A stretch of 58,076 nucleotides of DNA from Anaerolineaceae bacterium. Lineage in GTDB: Bacteria; Chloroflexota; Anaerolineae; Anaerolineales; Anaerolineaceae. This document shows, piece after piece, positions 29,085 through 37,641 of this stretch (positions are counted from its first letter, which is position 1; each line of letters begins with the position of its first letter). A program made the position numbers and the translations under genes. The stretch spans positions 1-58,076 of the forward strand of contig JAFGXF010000012.1 of NCBI GenBank assembly GCA_016936755.1, written 5' to 3'. Below the pieces are notes generated by a model that was not told the DNA's origin, searched no databases, and saw only the letters and a list, made by a program, of their open reading frames with translations.

Positions 29085-30017
29085 TTATGATGCGTGTTCA
29101 GAAGCACATTCCGGTTGATTGCAATGCTCCAGCTCAAACTGGATGGTGGTATGTTCGATCCCCATACTGGATAAGCGTGCTTTCAGTTCGTGCATCACAC
29201 CCACGCGGTTTTTTAAGCTGTCACATTCCAGGACCACATGCACAGCCAGCGCTACATTTAAAGAGCATATATTCCAAACATGCAGATCATGAATGTTCGC
29301 CACGCCGGGGGTGCTGGTGATGGCTTCGGCCACCTGGGGAAGTGTGATTCCTTCGGGCACACCCTCCACCAGGATGTGCAGGCTGCTACGCAATACCCGC
29401 CAGGCACTGACCAGGATCAACAAGCCAATCAATACACTCATCAACGGATCGATCCATATCCAGCCGGTCTGCATCATGATCAGCGCAGCCAGGATCACGC
29501 CAACCGAGGCTGCCGCATCCCCCAGCACATGCAGGAAGGCGCTTTTTACATTCAGGTCTTCCGCCTGGTGCTGGGCATCATGTTGCTGGCCGTGATGGGC
29601 ATGCATTCCTCCCCGCAGAATGAACACTACCACCAGGTTTAATGCCAGCCCGATGGCTGCAATCACGAGCATTTCGAGATTCTTGATCGGGGCGGGAGTT
29701 TGCCAACGGCGCCAGGCCTCGATGAAGATGCCCACCGCGATACCACCCAGACTGATGCCGTTGACCAGTGCGGCCAGTACTTCAAGACGGTGAAAACCGA
29801 AAGTATGGCGGTCATCCGGTGGAAAGCTGGCCAGCCGCAATGCTGCATAGCTTAACACCAATGCCAGGATATCCATTAGCACATGGGCCGCATCCGACAG
29901 CAGTGCCAGGCTGCCGGTGAAAATGCCACCCGCCACCTCGCCCGCCAGGATAAGCGCGGTCACGATAAAGGAAAGGATGAAGCGTTTTTCGATATTCAGG
30001 CTGTCATGAACGGGCAT
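29085..30017 (-). CDS. CDF-family zinc (or cation) efflux transporter
   Basis: A six-helix cation diffusion facilitator with both canonical metal sites: SDAAHVLMDILAL in helix 2 and HVLGDAAASVGVI in helix 5 (HxxxD each), which favour Zn2+/Cd2+ exchange for protons. A His-rich loop (HAHHGQQHDAQHQ) lies between helices 4 and 5, as in CzcD/ZitB. The C-terminal cytoplasmic ferredoxin-like domain contains the usual VHDLHVWxI-like strand (NIHDLHVWNICSLN). GGAG precedes the ATG. It transcribes away from the secreted protein gene at 30117. Confidence 0.92.
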   Translation of the reverse strand: MPVHDSLNIEKRFILSFIVTALILAGEVAGGIFTGSLALLSDAAHVLMDILALVLSYAALRLASFPPDDRHTFGFHRLEVLAALVNGISLGGIAVGIFIEAWRRWQTPAPIKNLEMLVIAAIGLALNLVVVFILRGGMHAHHGQQHDAQHQAEDLNVKSAFLHVLGDAAASVGVILAALIMMQTGWIWIDPLMSVLIGLLILVSAWRVLRSSLHILVEGVPEGITLPQVAEAITSTPGVANIHDLHVWNICSLNVALAVHVVLECDSLKNRVGVMHELKARLSSMGIEHTTIQFELEHCNQPECASEHAS

Positions 30018-30116
30018 TCAAGCTCCATTCAGGCCAAACCGGCCCTGGTCGGATCGAGTATAACATATGCTAAAATTGAACTCAATTCACACACCGCATC
30101 ACTCAAGGAGGATGCC

Positions 30117-31058
30117 ATGCAAAAAAGAACTCATACATCTATTTTTGTTTTTATCTTATTCAGCATCGTTGTGTTGGGTATGTCTGCGAATCCTGTGATG
30201 GCAGACCCGGTAACCTGCTCGGATGCCTACTGCTATGCCCTGCCGGCCATCCAGAAACCATACGGTAACTTCCAGGGTTATCTGGTCATCGACCACCGCC
30301 ATATCGATATCACCCAAATCCCGGATGCGTGGTTGCAAAAAGCCAGGGATCTCTCCTTCCACTATGGATATACCTCCCACGGCTCACAAATCATGTCTGG
30401 GCTTCAGTATCTGGAGACATACATTGATCATGCCAAATATGCCTATGCAACTTCTTCCACAGTTCCCCCCTCTTTACCTGTTGGTAGCGATCTACTAAAA
30501 TTCTATATCGGAAATAATTACTCCGGTGACACCTATATCACCCCGGACCAGTATTGGGAAGGAACAGATGGAATTAATCACACTATCTCAACCGCGAATA
30601 CAGGCCTGTTTGATTACTCGATGTGGTCCTGGTGCGGACAAGCCGATACATCATCAACAGCCTATATCAACGAGTACCTGAACCAGATGAAAGCCTTTGA
30701 TGATGCCTACCCGGATATGCGCTTCATCCTGATGACCGGACATAACGTGAGAAATCCGGGCACCAATCTCCTGGCACGCAATCAGCAGATCCGGAATTAT
30801 GCCGTCGCCCACAATATGGTCCTGTTTGACTTCGCGGATATCGAGACCTATGATCCGGACGGGGCTTTTTACGACCCCGCTGTCTGGAATTACAACGACG
30901 GTGACTGCCCCTGGTGCGACAGTTGGTGTGACAGTCATGCCAGTTACTGCAGCAATCTGCCCAGCTGCGCCCATACACATGGATTATTCTGCAAAATGAA
31001 AGGTCAGGCTTTCTGGTGGATGATGGCGCGCCTGGCCGGCTGGGATGGGACTCCTTAA
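30117..31058 (+). CDS. Secreted cysteine-rich protein, possible SGNH-like hydrolase
   Basis: The ATG at 30117 follows AAGGAGG by five bases; the open frame further upstream lacks a ribosome site. The 313-residue product has a signal peptide (cleavage after about VMA, residue 29). The mature part carries HYGYTSHGSQIMSG, a possible SGNH-type block, and ends with HGLFCKMKGQAFWWMMARLAGW, typical of a secreted SGNH-like family as I remember it. It is unusually cysteine-rich near the C terminus (CPWC, WC, YC, SC, FC within 32 residues). The next gene, 24 bases downstream, is a disulfide-exchange protein. Catalysis is unproven. Confidence 0.6.
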   Translation: MQKRTHTSIFVFILFSIVVLGMSANPVMADPVTCSDAYCYALPAIQKPYGNFQGYLVIDHRHIDITQIPDAWLQKARDLSFHYGYTSHGSQIMSGLQYLETYIDHAKYAYATSSTVPPSLPVGSDLLKFYIGNNYSGDTYITPDQYWEGTDGINHTISTANTGLFDYSMWSWCGQADTSSTAYINEYLNQMKAFDDAYPDMRFILMTGHNVRNPGTNLLARNQQIRNYAVAHNMVLFDFADIETYDPDGAFYDPAVWNYNDGDCPWCDSWCDSHASYCSNLPSCAHTHGLFCKMKGQAFWWMMARLAGWDGTP

Positions 31059-31082
31059 ACAAAACTCGATAATGTATCCCGT

Positions 31083-32531
31083 ATGAGAACAACCAGTCTA
31101 CTTCGTGGCGTCACCTTTTTGCTGCTTGTGGTGGCTTTCTTAGGTTTGTTCGGTGCTGGAAAAGCATCTGCTCAAACTACTGAACCCGTCAATCCGGTGA
31201 CTCTCTACCTGTTCTGGGGTGAGGGCTGCCCGCATTGCGCCGCATCCAAACTCTTCCTGGAAACCTTGCCAGCCAAACACCCGGGACTCAGCCTGGAAGA
31301 ATACGAGGTGTATTACGACCCTCATAGCAACCTGGTGTTTAACCAACTGCTGGATATGCTGGAAATCGAAATGCTGGCGGTCCCCACCATTGTGATTGGA
31401 CCTTATTACATGCAGGGTTATTCCGAGGCTGCCAATGCACCGATTGAAGAGGTCATCCAACTGTGTCTGAAGGAAGGTTGTACAGATATCGTTCATGATC
31501 TGGTCGTCAGCGGGGAAGCGACCGCCTCTATGGTAATCCCCAGTGTCATCAGTTTTTCCCATGAGTCTGACTCATCTGATCCAACCCAGGCACCGGATGT
31601 TACTGCATCGTTATCATCCAGCAGCCAATCCAATGTGATTAAAGTTCCAATCATTGGTAATGTAGACCTGGAAGATTTTTCCTTGGGAGTCAGCACCGCC
31701 CTGATCGCGCTGGTGGATGGTTTCAATCCCTGTTCGCTGTGGGCACTATCGATGTTGCTGGCTATCACGATCCACACCGGTTCGCGCAAGAAGATTCTCC
31801 TGATTGGCCTGGTGTTCATCACAGTAACCGCTTTCATCTATGGTTTATTCATTGTTGGATTATTCAGCATACTGAAGCTGGCTGGCCTGATCACCTGGAT
31901 GCGCGTGGTGGTGTTCATCATCGCTGCGATCATGGGTGTGATCAACATCAAGGATTATTTCTGGTTCAAGGAAGGGGTCTCGCTCACCATAGACGACAGC
32001 AAACGCAAAGGAATTCTGCAGCGCATGCGCGGTCTGCTGGATGGCAGCCGGTCCACGGCGGGCATAATCGGCGCGACGATCCTATTGGCGGCTGGTGTGT
32101 CACTGGTGGAGTTCTCCTGCACAGCCGGTTTACCGGTTCTGTGGACCAACCTGCTGAATGCCCAGGGCGTAACCGCAACAGTCTTTATCCTGCTATTGCT
32201 GCTGTATCTGGTAATCTACCAGGCCGATGAACTGATCATCTTCTTCGCTGCAGTGACTTCCTTGAAAGCCAGCCGGATGGAAGAAAAACACGGGCGTATC
32301 CTGAAACTGGCCGGCGGAATCCTGATGCTGACCCTGGCGGTGGTTATGCTGATCAACCCAGCCTGGATGAATGAGCTGGGCTCGAGTCTGGTCGTTTTTG
32401 CTTTGGCATTGGGAACCTTCCTGCTGGTGCTTATAACCCACCGCGTGATTTTGCCACGTTTGGGTGTGGCACTGGGCACGGATAAAGAGATCGTCCGGTC
32501 TGCCCGTCACAAACGTAAATCACATCGATGA
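31083..32531 (+). CDS. Thioredoxin-like domain fused to DsbD/CcdA-type membrane reductase
   Basis: After a signal sequence the N-terminal domain has a thioredoxin-like CPHC site (LFWGEGCPHCAASKLF). Then a Ser-rich linker leads to a multi-helix membrane domain with single cysteines in FNPCSLWALSM and VEFSCTAGLPVLW, placed like the intramembrane redox pair of DsbD/CcdA. This lets electrons pass from cytosolic thioredoxin to an exported CxxC domain. It follows the cysteine-rich secreted protein gene by 24 bases, so the two are likely co-transcribed. Mature length about 450 residues. Confidence 0.82.
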   Translation: MRTTSLLRGVTFLLLVVAFLGLFGAGKASAQTTEPVNPVTLYLFWGEGCPHCAASKLFLETLPAKHPGLSLEEYEVYYDPHSNLVFNQLLDMLEIEMLAVPTIVIGPYYMQGYSEAANAPIEEVIQLCLKEGCTDIVHDLVVSGEATASMVIPSVISFSHESDSSDPTQAPDVTASLSSSSQSNVIKVPIIGNVDLEDFSLGVSTALIALVDGFNPCSLWALSMLLAITIHTGSRKKILLIGLVFITVTAFIYGLFIVGLFSILKLAGLITWMRVVVFIIAAIMGVINIKDYFWFKEGVSLTIDDSKRKGILQRMRGLLDGSRSTAGIIGATILLAAGVSLVEFSCTAGLPVLWTNLLNAQGVTATVFILLLLLYLVIYQADELIIFFAAVTSLKASRMEEKHGRILKLAGGILMLTLAVVMLINPAWMNELGSSLVVFALALGTFLLVLITHRVILPRLGVALGTDKEIVRSARHKRKSHR

Positions 32532-32566
32532 AATAACCGCTATTCAAGAATAACCGAATAAATATT

Positions 32567-32649
32567 GGGGCTGTCCTACAAATGAAGTGCTCAACCTAAA
32601 GTTAGTTTTGTGTCCAACTTCTGGGGTGCAGTTCATTTCAGACAGCCCC
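32567..32649. repeat. 83-bp imperfect inverted repeat, MITE-like
   Basis: The ends GGGGCTGTC (32567-32575) and GACAGCCCC (32641-32649) are perfect inverted repeats. A second perfect pair, AAATGAA and TTCATTT, follows inside, and the arms keep imperfect match to the centre. The inner right part resembles IS3-type ends (TGAACTGCACCCC on the minus strand). No transposase, no flanking duplication. It separates the convergent genes at 32531 and 32682 and could also act as a terminator. Confidence 0.6.
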
Positions 32650-32681
32650 TTCCATTTATCCAACAACATTGAATCGATGAT

Positions 32682-33239
32682 TTAGACGAAAATGATCTGC
32701 CCCCCTTCAGACAGATCCATGAATTCCATGGCACCCAGGACTTCGGCACCATCCACCAGATCAGCCGTGGTCAGTTTCATCATATCCATGGACATCTTGC
32801 AACCATACAGGTGGGCGCCGGCATCCAGCAATAACTCGATGAATTCACCGACAGGCGGGAAGTCCAGCTTGGCAATCTCGCGACGCATCATCCAGGTGGC
32901 AGCCGCAGACATGCCCGGTATGGCGCCCAGCAGGGTTGGGATGTGGAACCAGGGATGCATGGAGGGATTTCCGACCACCGAAACATTCAGTTTATTCATC
33001 TTCTTCTTGTTGATCATGTCCAACCCCCAGAAGGTGAAAAAGACATGTGTTTCAATGCCCGACATGCGCGCAGCATTTGCCAGTATCAGGGGCGGGTAAG
33101 CCATATCCAGCGAACCCTTGGAGGCGATGATGGATAACTTGCGCGGGGCTTTGGCTGGCAGACTGGCAGCCACTTTCTTGATCGCTGCCTTTGCGGTCTG
33201 TTTTACGGCAGCTTTGGTTTTCAGCGGTGCTTTTACCAT
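32682..33239 (-). CDS. DsrE/DsrF-like (DsrE2-type) sulfur-relay protein
   Basis: The central and C-terminal part matches the DsrE fold, with YGCKMSMDMM carrying the conserved Cys that can bear a persulfide in this group. A basic, Ala/Lys-rich N-terminal extension of about 35 residues precedes it (MVKAPLKTKAAVKQTAKAAI). In this setting it probably hands sulfane sulfur between the SQR-like enzyme and the TusE-like protein. Last gene of the sulfur operon; 25 bases separate it from the TusE-like gene. Confidence 0.83.
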   Translation of the reverse strand: MVKAPLKTKAAVKQTAKAAIKKVAASLPAKAPRKLSIIASKGSLDMAYPPLILANAARMSGIETHVFFTFWGLDMINKKKMNKLNVSVVGNPSMHPWFHIPTLLGAIPGMSAAATWMMRREIAKLDFPPVGEFIELLLDAGAHLYGCKMSMDMMKLTTADLVDGAEVLGAMEFMDLSEGGQIIFV

Positions 33240-33263
33240 AGTGACTCCTATTTGAAAAAATGA

Positions 33264-33569
33264 TTAGATACAACCCGTAGGTTTGTGCAGCCCTGCAAGC
33301 TTGGCAGCCAGCTTGGCGGGTCCACCCGGGAACAATTCGTACAATTCCTTGGTGGTTACGTCGGTATTCTTGGTGATATTGCGCGGGGTGGGTGACTCAC
33401 CGTTCTGCGTGAAGTACTCACGTGCAAAGTTGATCACCACCCAATGGCGGGCATTCAATTGCATACCCTCCCGCTTGGCGATGGCTTCACCAATTTCCCT
33501 GGTCCAGGTCATGGGATCGACCAGGAAGCCTTCTGGATCAAACTTGACTTTTTCCAAAACACTGCTCAT
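33264..33569 (-). CDS. TusE/DsrC family sulfur-relay protein
   Basis: The 101-residue protein aligns with TusE/DsrC: RHWVVINFAREYF, TPRNITKNT and the C-terminal arm ending PTGCI with the penultimate Cys that binds sulfur. The second Cys of true DsrC (in ACKIAG) is Ala here (LAAKLAG), so it cannot form the DsrC disulfide and looks like a TusE-type carrier. Its start overlaps the stop of the SQR-like gene by four bases (ATGA), so they are translationally coupled. Confidence 0.9.
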   Translation of the reverse strand: MSSVLEKVKFDPEGFLVDPMTWTREIGEAIAKREGMQLNARHWVVINFAREYFTQNGESPTPRNITKNTDVTTKELYELFPGGPAKLAAKLAGLHKPTGCI

Positions 33570-34825
33570 GCTGCTTCTCCTTGTCTGTTATGTGATGATA
33601 TTTTTTTCCCCGCTGTACTCATTTTCGAGGGCAGCGGTACTTTAATGCCATACATCATCGCCCAGTACATTTCCTTGAAGACCAGTTTTCCCCAATGATT
33701 GAGGTAGGTTTCATTCAATAACCGGAACGGGCCAAGCCCGGGTAGCGGGTAGGTGCCTTCCACCGGTTCCTGGTCGTAATTGAAGTCAATCAGGACAGCC
33801 TTGCCGTAACCTGACTCGATAAAACACAGGGAATGACCATCAAACTGCTCTTCGAGAGATTTACCAGCGATATGATCAAGAATGTTTTTCGCCACGACCT
33901 CATGCTGGAAATGCGCCACAGAACCGGCTTTTGAGGCAAGGATATTGTTTGTGTCACCCACCGCCCAAACATTCGGCCAGCGCCTGGATTGCAGTGTGCC
34001 CTTATCCACCTGGATATAGTTCAGGTCATCACCAATACCCGATCGCTCTATCGCCTCGATACCCATATTGGTGGGAACAGTCACCAACAGGTCATAGGCA
34101 ATCTCACGCCCATCATAAGAGGAGATCATGTTGCGGGCGGCATCCACCGAGCCTATGGCATACTCTGCTTCCAGGTGAATGTCACGCTTTCTAAACATAT
34201 CGCTCAACTTGGCATTCGCGCTCGGCTTGGTGAAGGCATCGGGCAACGGGGTTGAATAAATCAACTCGGTCTTTGCGCGCAAACCACGTTTTCGCAAGTA
34301 CCAGTCAGCCAGGAAGACGAATTCCAATGGGGCTACCGGGCATTTGACCGGCATTTCAGTGACGTTGATCACCAGGTTGCCGCCTTTGAAATCCTTGAGT
34401 GCCTGTGCCAGCTTCACAGAACCGTCAAATGTATAAAAATCAAAGATATTCTTCTGCCAGCCGCCACCCAACATGCCTTCGGTTTGATCCGGACGGATGT
34501 CAACACCTGTTGCCACAACCAGTTCATCATAGTGAATGACCTGTTTGTCCCTGACTAACGTGACCTGGTTCTTATCGGGTTCAATCATGTGAATGTCCGA
34601 CCAGATCACTTTCACTTTTTTCGGCAGGAAGGATTTCTTATCTTTTATAACCGACTCCGGTTTGTACATACCAAAAGGTATGAAAATATAACCTGCCTGG
34701 TAATAATGCTTTTCGTCGCGATCAACAACGATCACCTGCCAGTCATGCGGGTCGAGTTTTTTGGTCATCGTATGGGCCATTAATGTCCCGGCGGTACCAG
34801 CACCCAAAATAAGGAATGTCTTCAT
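33566..34825 (-). CDS. Sulfide:quinone oxidoreductase-like flavoprotein
   Basis: FAD-dependent oxidoreductase with the dinucleotide loop ILGAGTAGTLMAHT at the N terminus, a second ATG motif in ELVVATGVDIRPD, and the FAD-binding VWAVGDTNNI. Two cysteines sit where SQR has its catalytic pair: VKCPVAPLEF and SLCFIESGYG. SQR oxidises sulfide to sulfane sulfur at the membrane and passes electrons to quinone. The C-terminal ~60 residues carry amphipathic stretches that could contact the membrane. It follows arsR by 15 bases. Confidence 0.85.
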   Translation of the reverse strand: MKTFLILGAGTAGTLMAHTMTKKLDPHDWQVIVVDRDEKHYYQAGYIFIPFGMYKPESVIKDKKSFLPKKVKVIWSDIHMIEPDKNQVTLVRDKQVIHYDELVVATGVDIRPDQTEGMLGGGWQKNIFDFYTFDGSVKLAQALKDFKGGNLVINVTEMPVKCPVAPLEFVFLADWYLRKRGLRAKTELIYSTPLPDAFTKPSANAKLSDMFRKRDIHLEAEYAIGSVDAARNMISSYDGREIAYDLLVTVPTNMGIEAIERSGIGDDLNYIQVDKGTLQSRRWPNVWAVGDTNNILASKAGSVAHFQHEVVAKNILDHIAGKSLEEQFDGHSLCFIESGYGKAVLIDFNYDQEPVEGTYPLPGLGPFRLLNETYLNHWGKLVFKEMYWAMMYGIKVPLPSKMSTAGKKISSHNRQGEAA

Positions 34826-34840
34826 CGATTTCTCCGGTTC

Positions 34841-35197
34841 TTATAGTGGTTTTTTTTCAATTGTCTGACTGAAGAGCAAAGCCTGCTTCTGCAAGCTCTC
34901 AACCATCACCAGTCGCAGCAAATCCAGCGCCTTGATGATGCGCCTATCAGTCAGGGTGTAATACACCGATTGGCCATCACGGGTGGCGTGCACAATTCCA
35001 CGGTCGCGCAGCACCTTCAGATGCCGGGATACGGTTGGCTGACTCAACTCCAATGCAGCAGCCAGATCATTAACATTCTTGGGACCATCCACCAGGTTGT
35101 AGATTATCAGAATGCGGTTGGGGTCCGCCAAACCGCTGCAGATATGAGCATGTAGTTGCACAACTTCTTCCCGTATATTTCTGACATCCATGGCCAT
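34841..35197 (-). CDS. ArsR/SmtB-family repressor of the sulfur operon
   Basis: A 118-residue winged-helix repressor: ADPNRILIIYNLVDG, NDLAAALELSQPTVSRHLKVLRD (recognition helix), and the wing DGQSVYYTL. Only one Cys is present (HICSGLADP), so the two-Cys persulfide switch of SqrR/BigR is not directly visible. The start at 35197 has GGAG eight bases upstream; in-frame codons up to 35236 would include operator DNA. Two operator-like repeats lie between its promoter and start, indicating autorepression. Confidence 0.88.
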   Translation of the reverse strand: MAMDVRNIREEVVQLHAHICSGLADPNRILIIYNLVDGPKNVNDLAAALELSQPTVSRHLKVLRDRGIVHATRDGQSVYYTLTDRRIIKALDLLRLVMVESLQKQALLFSQTIEKKPL

Positions 35198-35229
35198 TTT
35201 GTTTTCTCCAACCTCCAGCATATAATGCT

Positions 35230-35258
35230 TATTCATATATCTGCCTATTCATATATCT
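35230..35258 (-). promoter_or_regulatory. Putative ArsR operator: direct repeat x2
   Basis: AGATATATGAATA occurs twice (minus strand, 35246-35258 and 35230-35242), with a 16-base period. It begins right after the -10 box and covers the expected transcription start; a short dyad AGCATTATATGCT follows. Confidence 0.6.
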
Positions 35259-35286
35259 ATTATGCCATATTATTCTTTCCTGTCAA
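35259..35286 (-). promoter_or_regulatory. Sigma-70-type promoter of the arsR-sqr-tusE-dsrE operon
   Basis: On the minus strand TTGACA (35281-35286), a 16-base spacer and CATAAT (35259-35264) form a near-consensus promoter. Confidence 0.75.
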
Positions 35287-35305
35287 GGGTCCTGTTGGAT
35301 AATTC

Positions 35306-35333
35306 TTGACTTACAGCTATTTGTCTATATAAT
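35306..35333 (+). promoter_or_regulatory. Promoter of the CBS protein gene
   Basis: TTGACT (35306-35311), 16 bases, TATAAT (35328-35333). It points away from the sulfur operon and lies about 60 bases before the start at 35393; a second TATAAT overlaps at 35333-35338. Confidence 0.7.
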
Positions 35334-35392
35334 ATAATTATTCGCACGTCATCCTCAAACCGGCAATGAGATGAATAGAATGGAGACGGAAA

Positions 35393-35833
35393 ATGGCGAC
35401 TGTCAAACAACTGCTTCAAAAAAAGGGATTTCAGGTCTACTCAGTGGCAATCAGCAATACGGTCAAACAGGCTTTAAATCTGATGGCTGAAAAAAGTTGT
35501 GGTGCTGTACTTGTTATGGATGGAACCACTCTGGCAGGTATTTTTTCAGAACGCGATTTCGCCCGCAAGGTATTAAACGAAAATTGTGTATTGGATTTGC
35601 CGGTTGAGCGCTATATGACCAAAGAAATTTACGCTGTATCGCCTGAAACCACCATCGATGAGTGCATGGCACTCATGACCCAAAAGAAGTTCCGTCATCT
35701 GCCCGTCATGGAAGGAGATAACCTGACTGGAATCATTTCAATCGGGGACATTGTACTATTTGTAATCGCAGATAAGGATATCCTGATCCGTAGTCTTGAG
35801 AATTACATTGTCGGACACGATTACAATCAGTAA
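35393..35833 (+). CDS. CBS-domain pair protein
   Basis: A 146-residue stand-alone Bateman module of two CBS motifs, with the typical MTKEIYAVSPETTIDECMALM and RHLPVMEGDNLTGIISIGDIV. Stand-alone CBS pairs bind AMP, ADP or ATP, or tune other proteins; partner unknown. A GGAG box precedes the ATG. Divergent from the sulfur operon but no shared regulatory motif is seen on this side apart from the promoter. Confidence 0.88.
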   Translation: MATVKQLLQKKGFQVYSVAISNTVKQALNLMAEKSCGAVLVMDGTTLAGIFSERDFARKVLNENCVLDLPVERYMTKEIYAVSPETTIDECMALMTQKKFRHLPVMEGDNLTGIISIGDIVLFVIADKDILIRSLENYIVGHDYNQ

Positions 35834-35870
35834 TTAATATTTCACACTGCCAACAGGCAGTCCAGATCAC

Positions 35871-37166
35871 TTATGTATTTGTGACCGCAAGCTTTGGGGT
35901 TTCAACCTCCGGCCTGGTTTTCCCATCCTCCACATGCATGACCGGTTTGACCAGCAAGCTGCAAGCGCCCATTAAAACACAAGCGCTCCCAGCAGCGATG
36001 TACCAGATGGGTATTCCAAGTTTATCCGCCAGAGGTCCAGCAATCGCGAGGCTGAGGGGCGACATAGCCGAAGAAAGGCTGGCTGTCAGCGTGAAAACAC
36101 GGCCCTGCATGGCTGGGTCAACGGTGGATTGGAGGATTGCCATGAGGGGTCCATTGGCCAATGGGTTCATGACACCAACGATCGTCATCCCGACCACGGC
36201 CATCCAGATCAGGTCAGGGGTGGTGAAGCCGATCATCAGCACCCCGACACCCATACCAACAATACCCATAATGGTTGTATGGATGCGTTTCTTGAAACCG
36301 CCCCAGGCACTTAAAGCCAAACCACCAACCACTACACCGATACCAAAAACTGCTTCAAGCAGACCCAGGTGATAAGCCGTACCGTTGTATACTTTGGTTA
36401 CCAGGAGTGGCATCAATGAGAAAGCCGGGTTTAACAGGAAGTTCAACAAAGCGGCAATGATCAGGATGATCAACATGCCAGGCCAGGCAACCACATACCG
36501 AAAACCTTCCACCATCTCCTTGATGACAGCCCGGATTCCCTCAACCTGGTGAACCACTGCTTTTTTAACAGGTTGTGGAATGGCTATGAAGAACAGGGGA
36601 ATTATCGCAATGATGGCTGTGACCACATCGATCAGGATAATGCCATACATCGGCAGGGCACTCAAAAGCAGCGCGCCAAGCGGTGGGGCAATGATGCTCA
36701 TGACACCATGCAAGGCCTGGTTCAAGCCCGCTACACGTGACAGCTGGGCATCGGGAACCATCAATGAAGTGGAAGCCTGCATGGTCGGCCAATGAAAAGC
36801 ACCACCCAGCGAACGGAAGAACATAATCACGTAGATATGCCAGATCTGTTCCCGCCCAAACAAAAATACCACCATTAAACCCAGTGAGAAAAGGGCGATC
36901 AGGCCATCCGCAAAAATCAAGACCAGGCGTCGATTCCAGCGATCGATCAAGGGACCGGCCAGAGGACTTAAAAATATCTGGGGAAGCAATGCCACCAGTG
37001 TGGCAGTGGCCAGTATCGTGGCGGATCCCGTCTTTTGAGTTAACCACCAAACCAAGGCAAACTGCACCAGACTGCTACCAAAAAGGGAAAAAGCCTGCCC
37101 CGTCCAAATGGTGAAGAAACGTCTCTTCCAATTATCAGGCAGAGAATGCTGACTGTTTAATGGCAT
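35871..37166 (-). CDS. MFS transporter (drug/solute exporter type)
   Basis: A 431-residue protein of 12 predicted transmembrane helices. It keeps the major facilitator loop 2-3 motif (LAGPLIDRWNRRLVLIF) and typical helix glycines. The family (MFS_3, enterobactin or macrolide exporter-like) is usually efflux. No Shine-Dalgarno is obvious before the ATG. Substrate unknown. Confidence 0.85.
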   Translation of the reverse strand: MPLNSQHSLPDNWKRRFFTIWTGQAFSLFGSSLVQFALVWWLTQKTGSATILATATLVALLPQIFLSPLAGPLIDRWNRRLVLIFADGLIALFSLGLMVVFLFGREQIWHIYVIMFFRSLGGAFHWPTMQASTSLMVPDAQLSRVAGLNQALHGVMSIIAPPLGALLLSALPMYGIILIDVVTAIIAIIPLFFIAIPQPVKKAVVHQVEGIRAVIKEMVEGFRYVVAWPGMLIILIIAALLNFLLNPAFSLMPLLVTKVYNGTAYHLGLLEAVFGIGVVVGGLALSAWGGFKKRIHTTIMGIVGMGVGVLMIGFTTPDLIWMAVVGMTIVGVMNPLANGPLMAILQSTVDPAMQGRVFTLTASLSSAMSPLSLAIAGPLADKLGIPIWYIAAGSACVLMGACSLLVKPVMHVEDGKTRPEVETPKLAVTNT

Positions 37167-37200
37167 ATGATGACAATATCAGGATTATGGATTCCGGAGA

Positions 37201-37596
37201 CTATTCGATAAAGACTTCGACATGTTCGCCATCTTCATCATCGTAGACATCCACCACCTGGCCGATCTCACCGGATTCAATCACTTCAGATAACTTGGAG
37301 ATCTCCATGCCTTCGATATTGGGTGAAAAATGTGCCCCCATCTTTAAACCCGATTTGACCACGCTGACCGGCATGCGAATGTTGACCCGCGGCTTGCCAG
37401 TTTCAATGTCCGTCACCCGCACCCGGAACCAGCGCCCGCCAGATGATGATGGCGGCTGGGATCCATCAGATGGAACCTTGGGAGGTTTATTATCGACCTC
37501 ATCCAGGGTCTTAAGCAGGCGGGCGGCATCCTCCGCAGAGATTTTTCCGTCTTCCAGCATTTTCAATACCTTCAATCGTTCAGCTTCAGTGGCCAT
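37201..37596 (-). CDS. SHOCT-like / YvlB-type small protein
   Basis: From the ATG at 37596, which has GGAGG four bases upstream, 131 residues. The N-terminal segment RLKVLKMLEDGKISAEDAARLL is the SHOCT-like helix pair common with YvlB-type proteins; a Pro/Ser linker is followed by a beta-rich domain (RVRVTDIETGKPRVNIRMPV, EVFIE). It sits downstream of a DUF2089 gene, a recurrent pairing. It may be a cell-envelope or stress component. Confidence 0.72.
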   Translation of the reverse strand: MATEAERLKVLKMLEDGKISAEDAARLLKTLDEVDNKPPKVPSDGSQPPSSSGGRWFRVRVTDIETGKPRVNIRMPVSVVKSGLKMGAHFSPNIEGMEISKLSEVIESGEIGQVVDVYDDEDGEHVEVFIE

Positions 37597-37641
37597 GATT
37601 ACCTCCAAATCCCTGATATTGAATGTTGACGCAAGCAGCAC

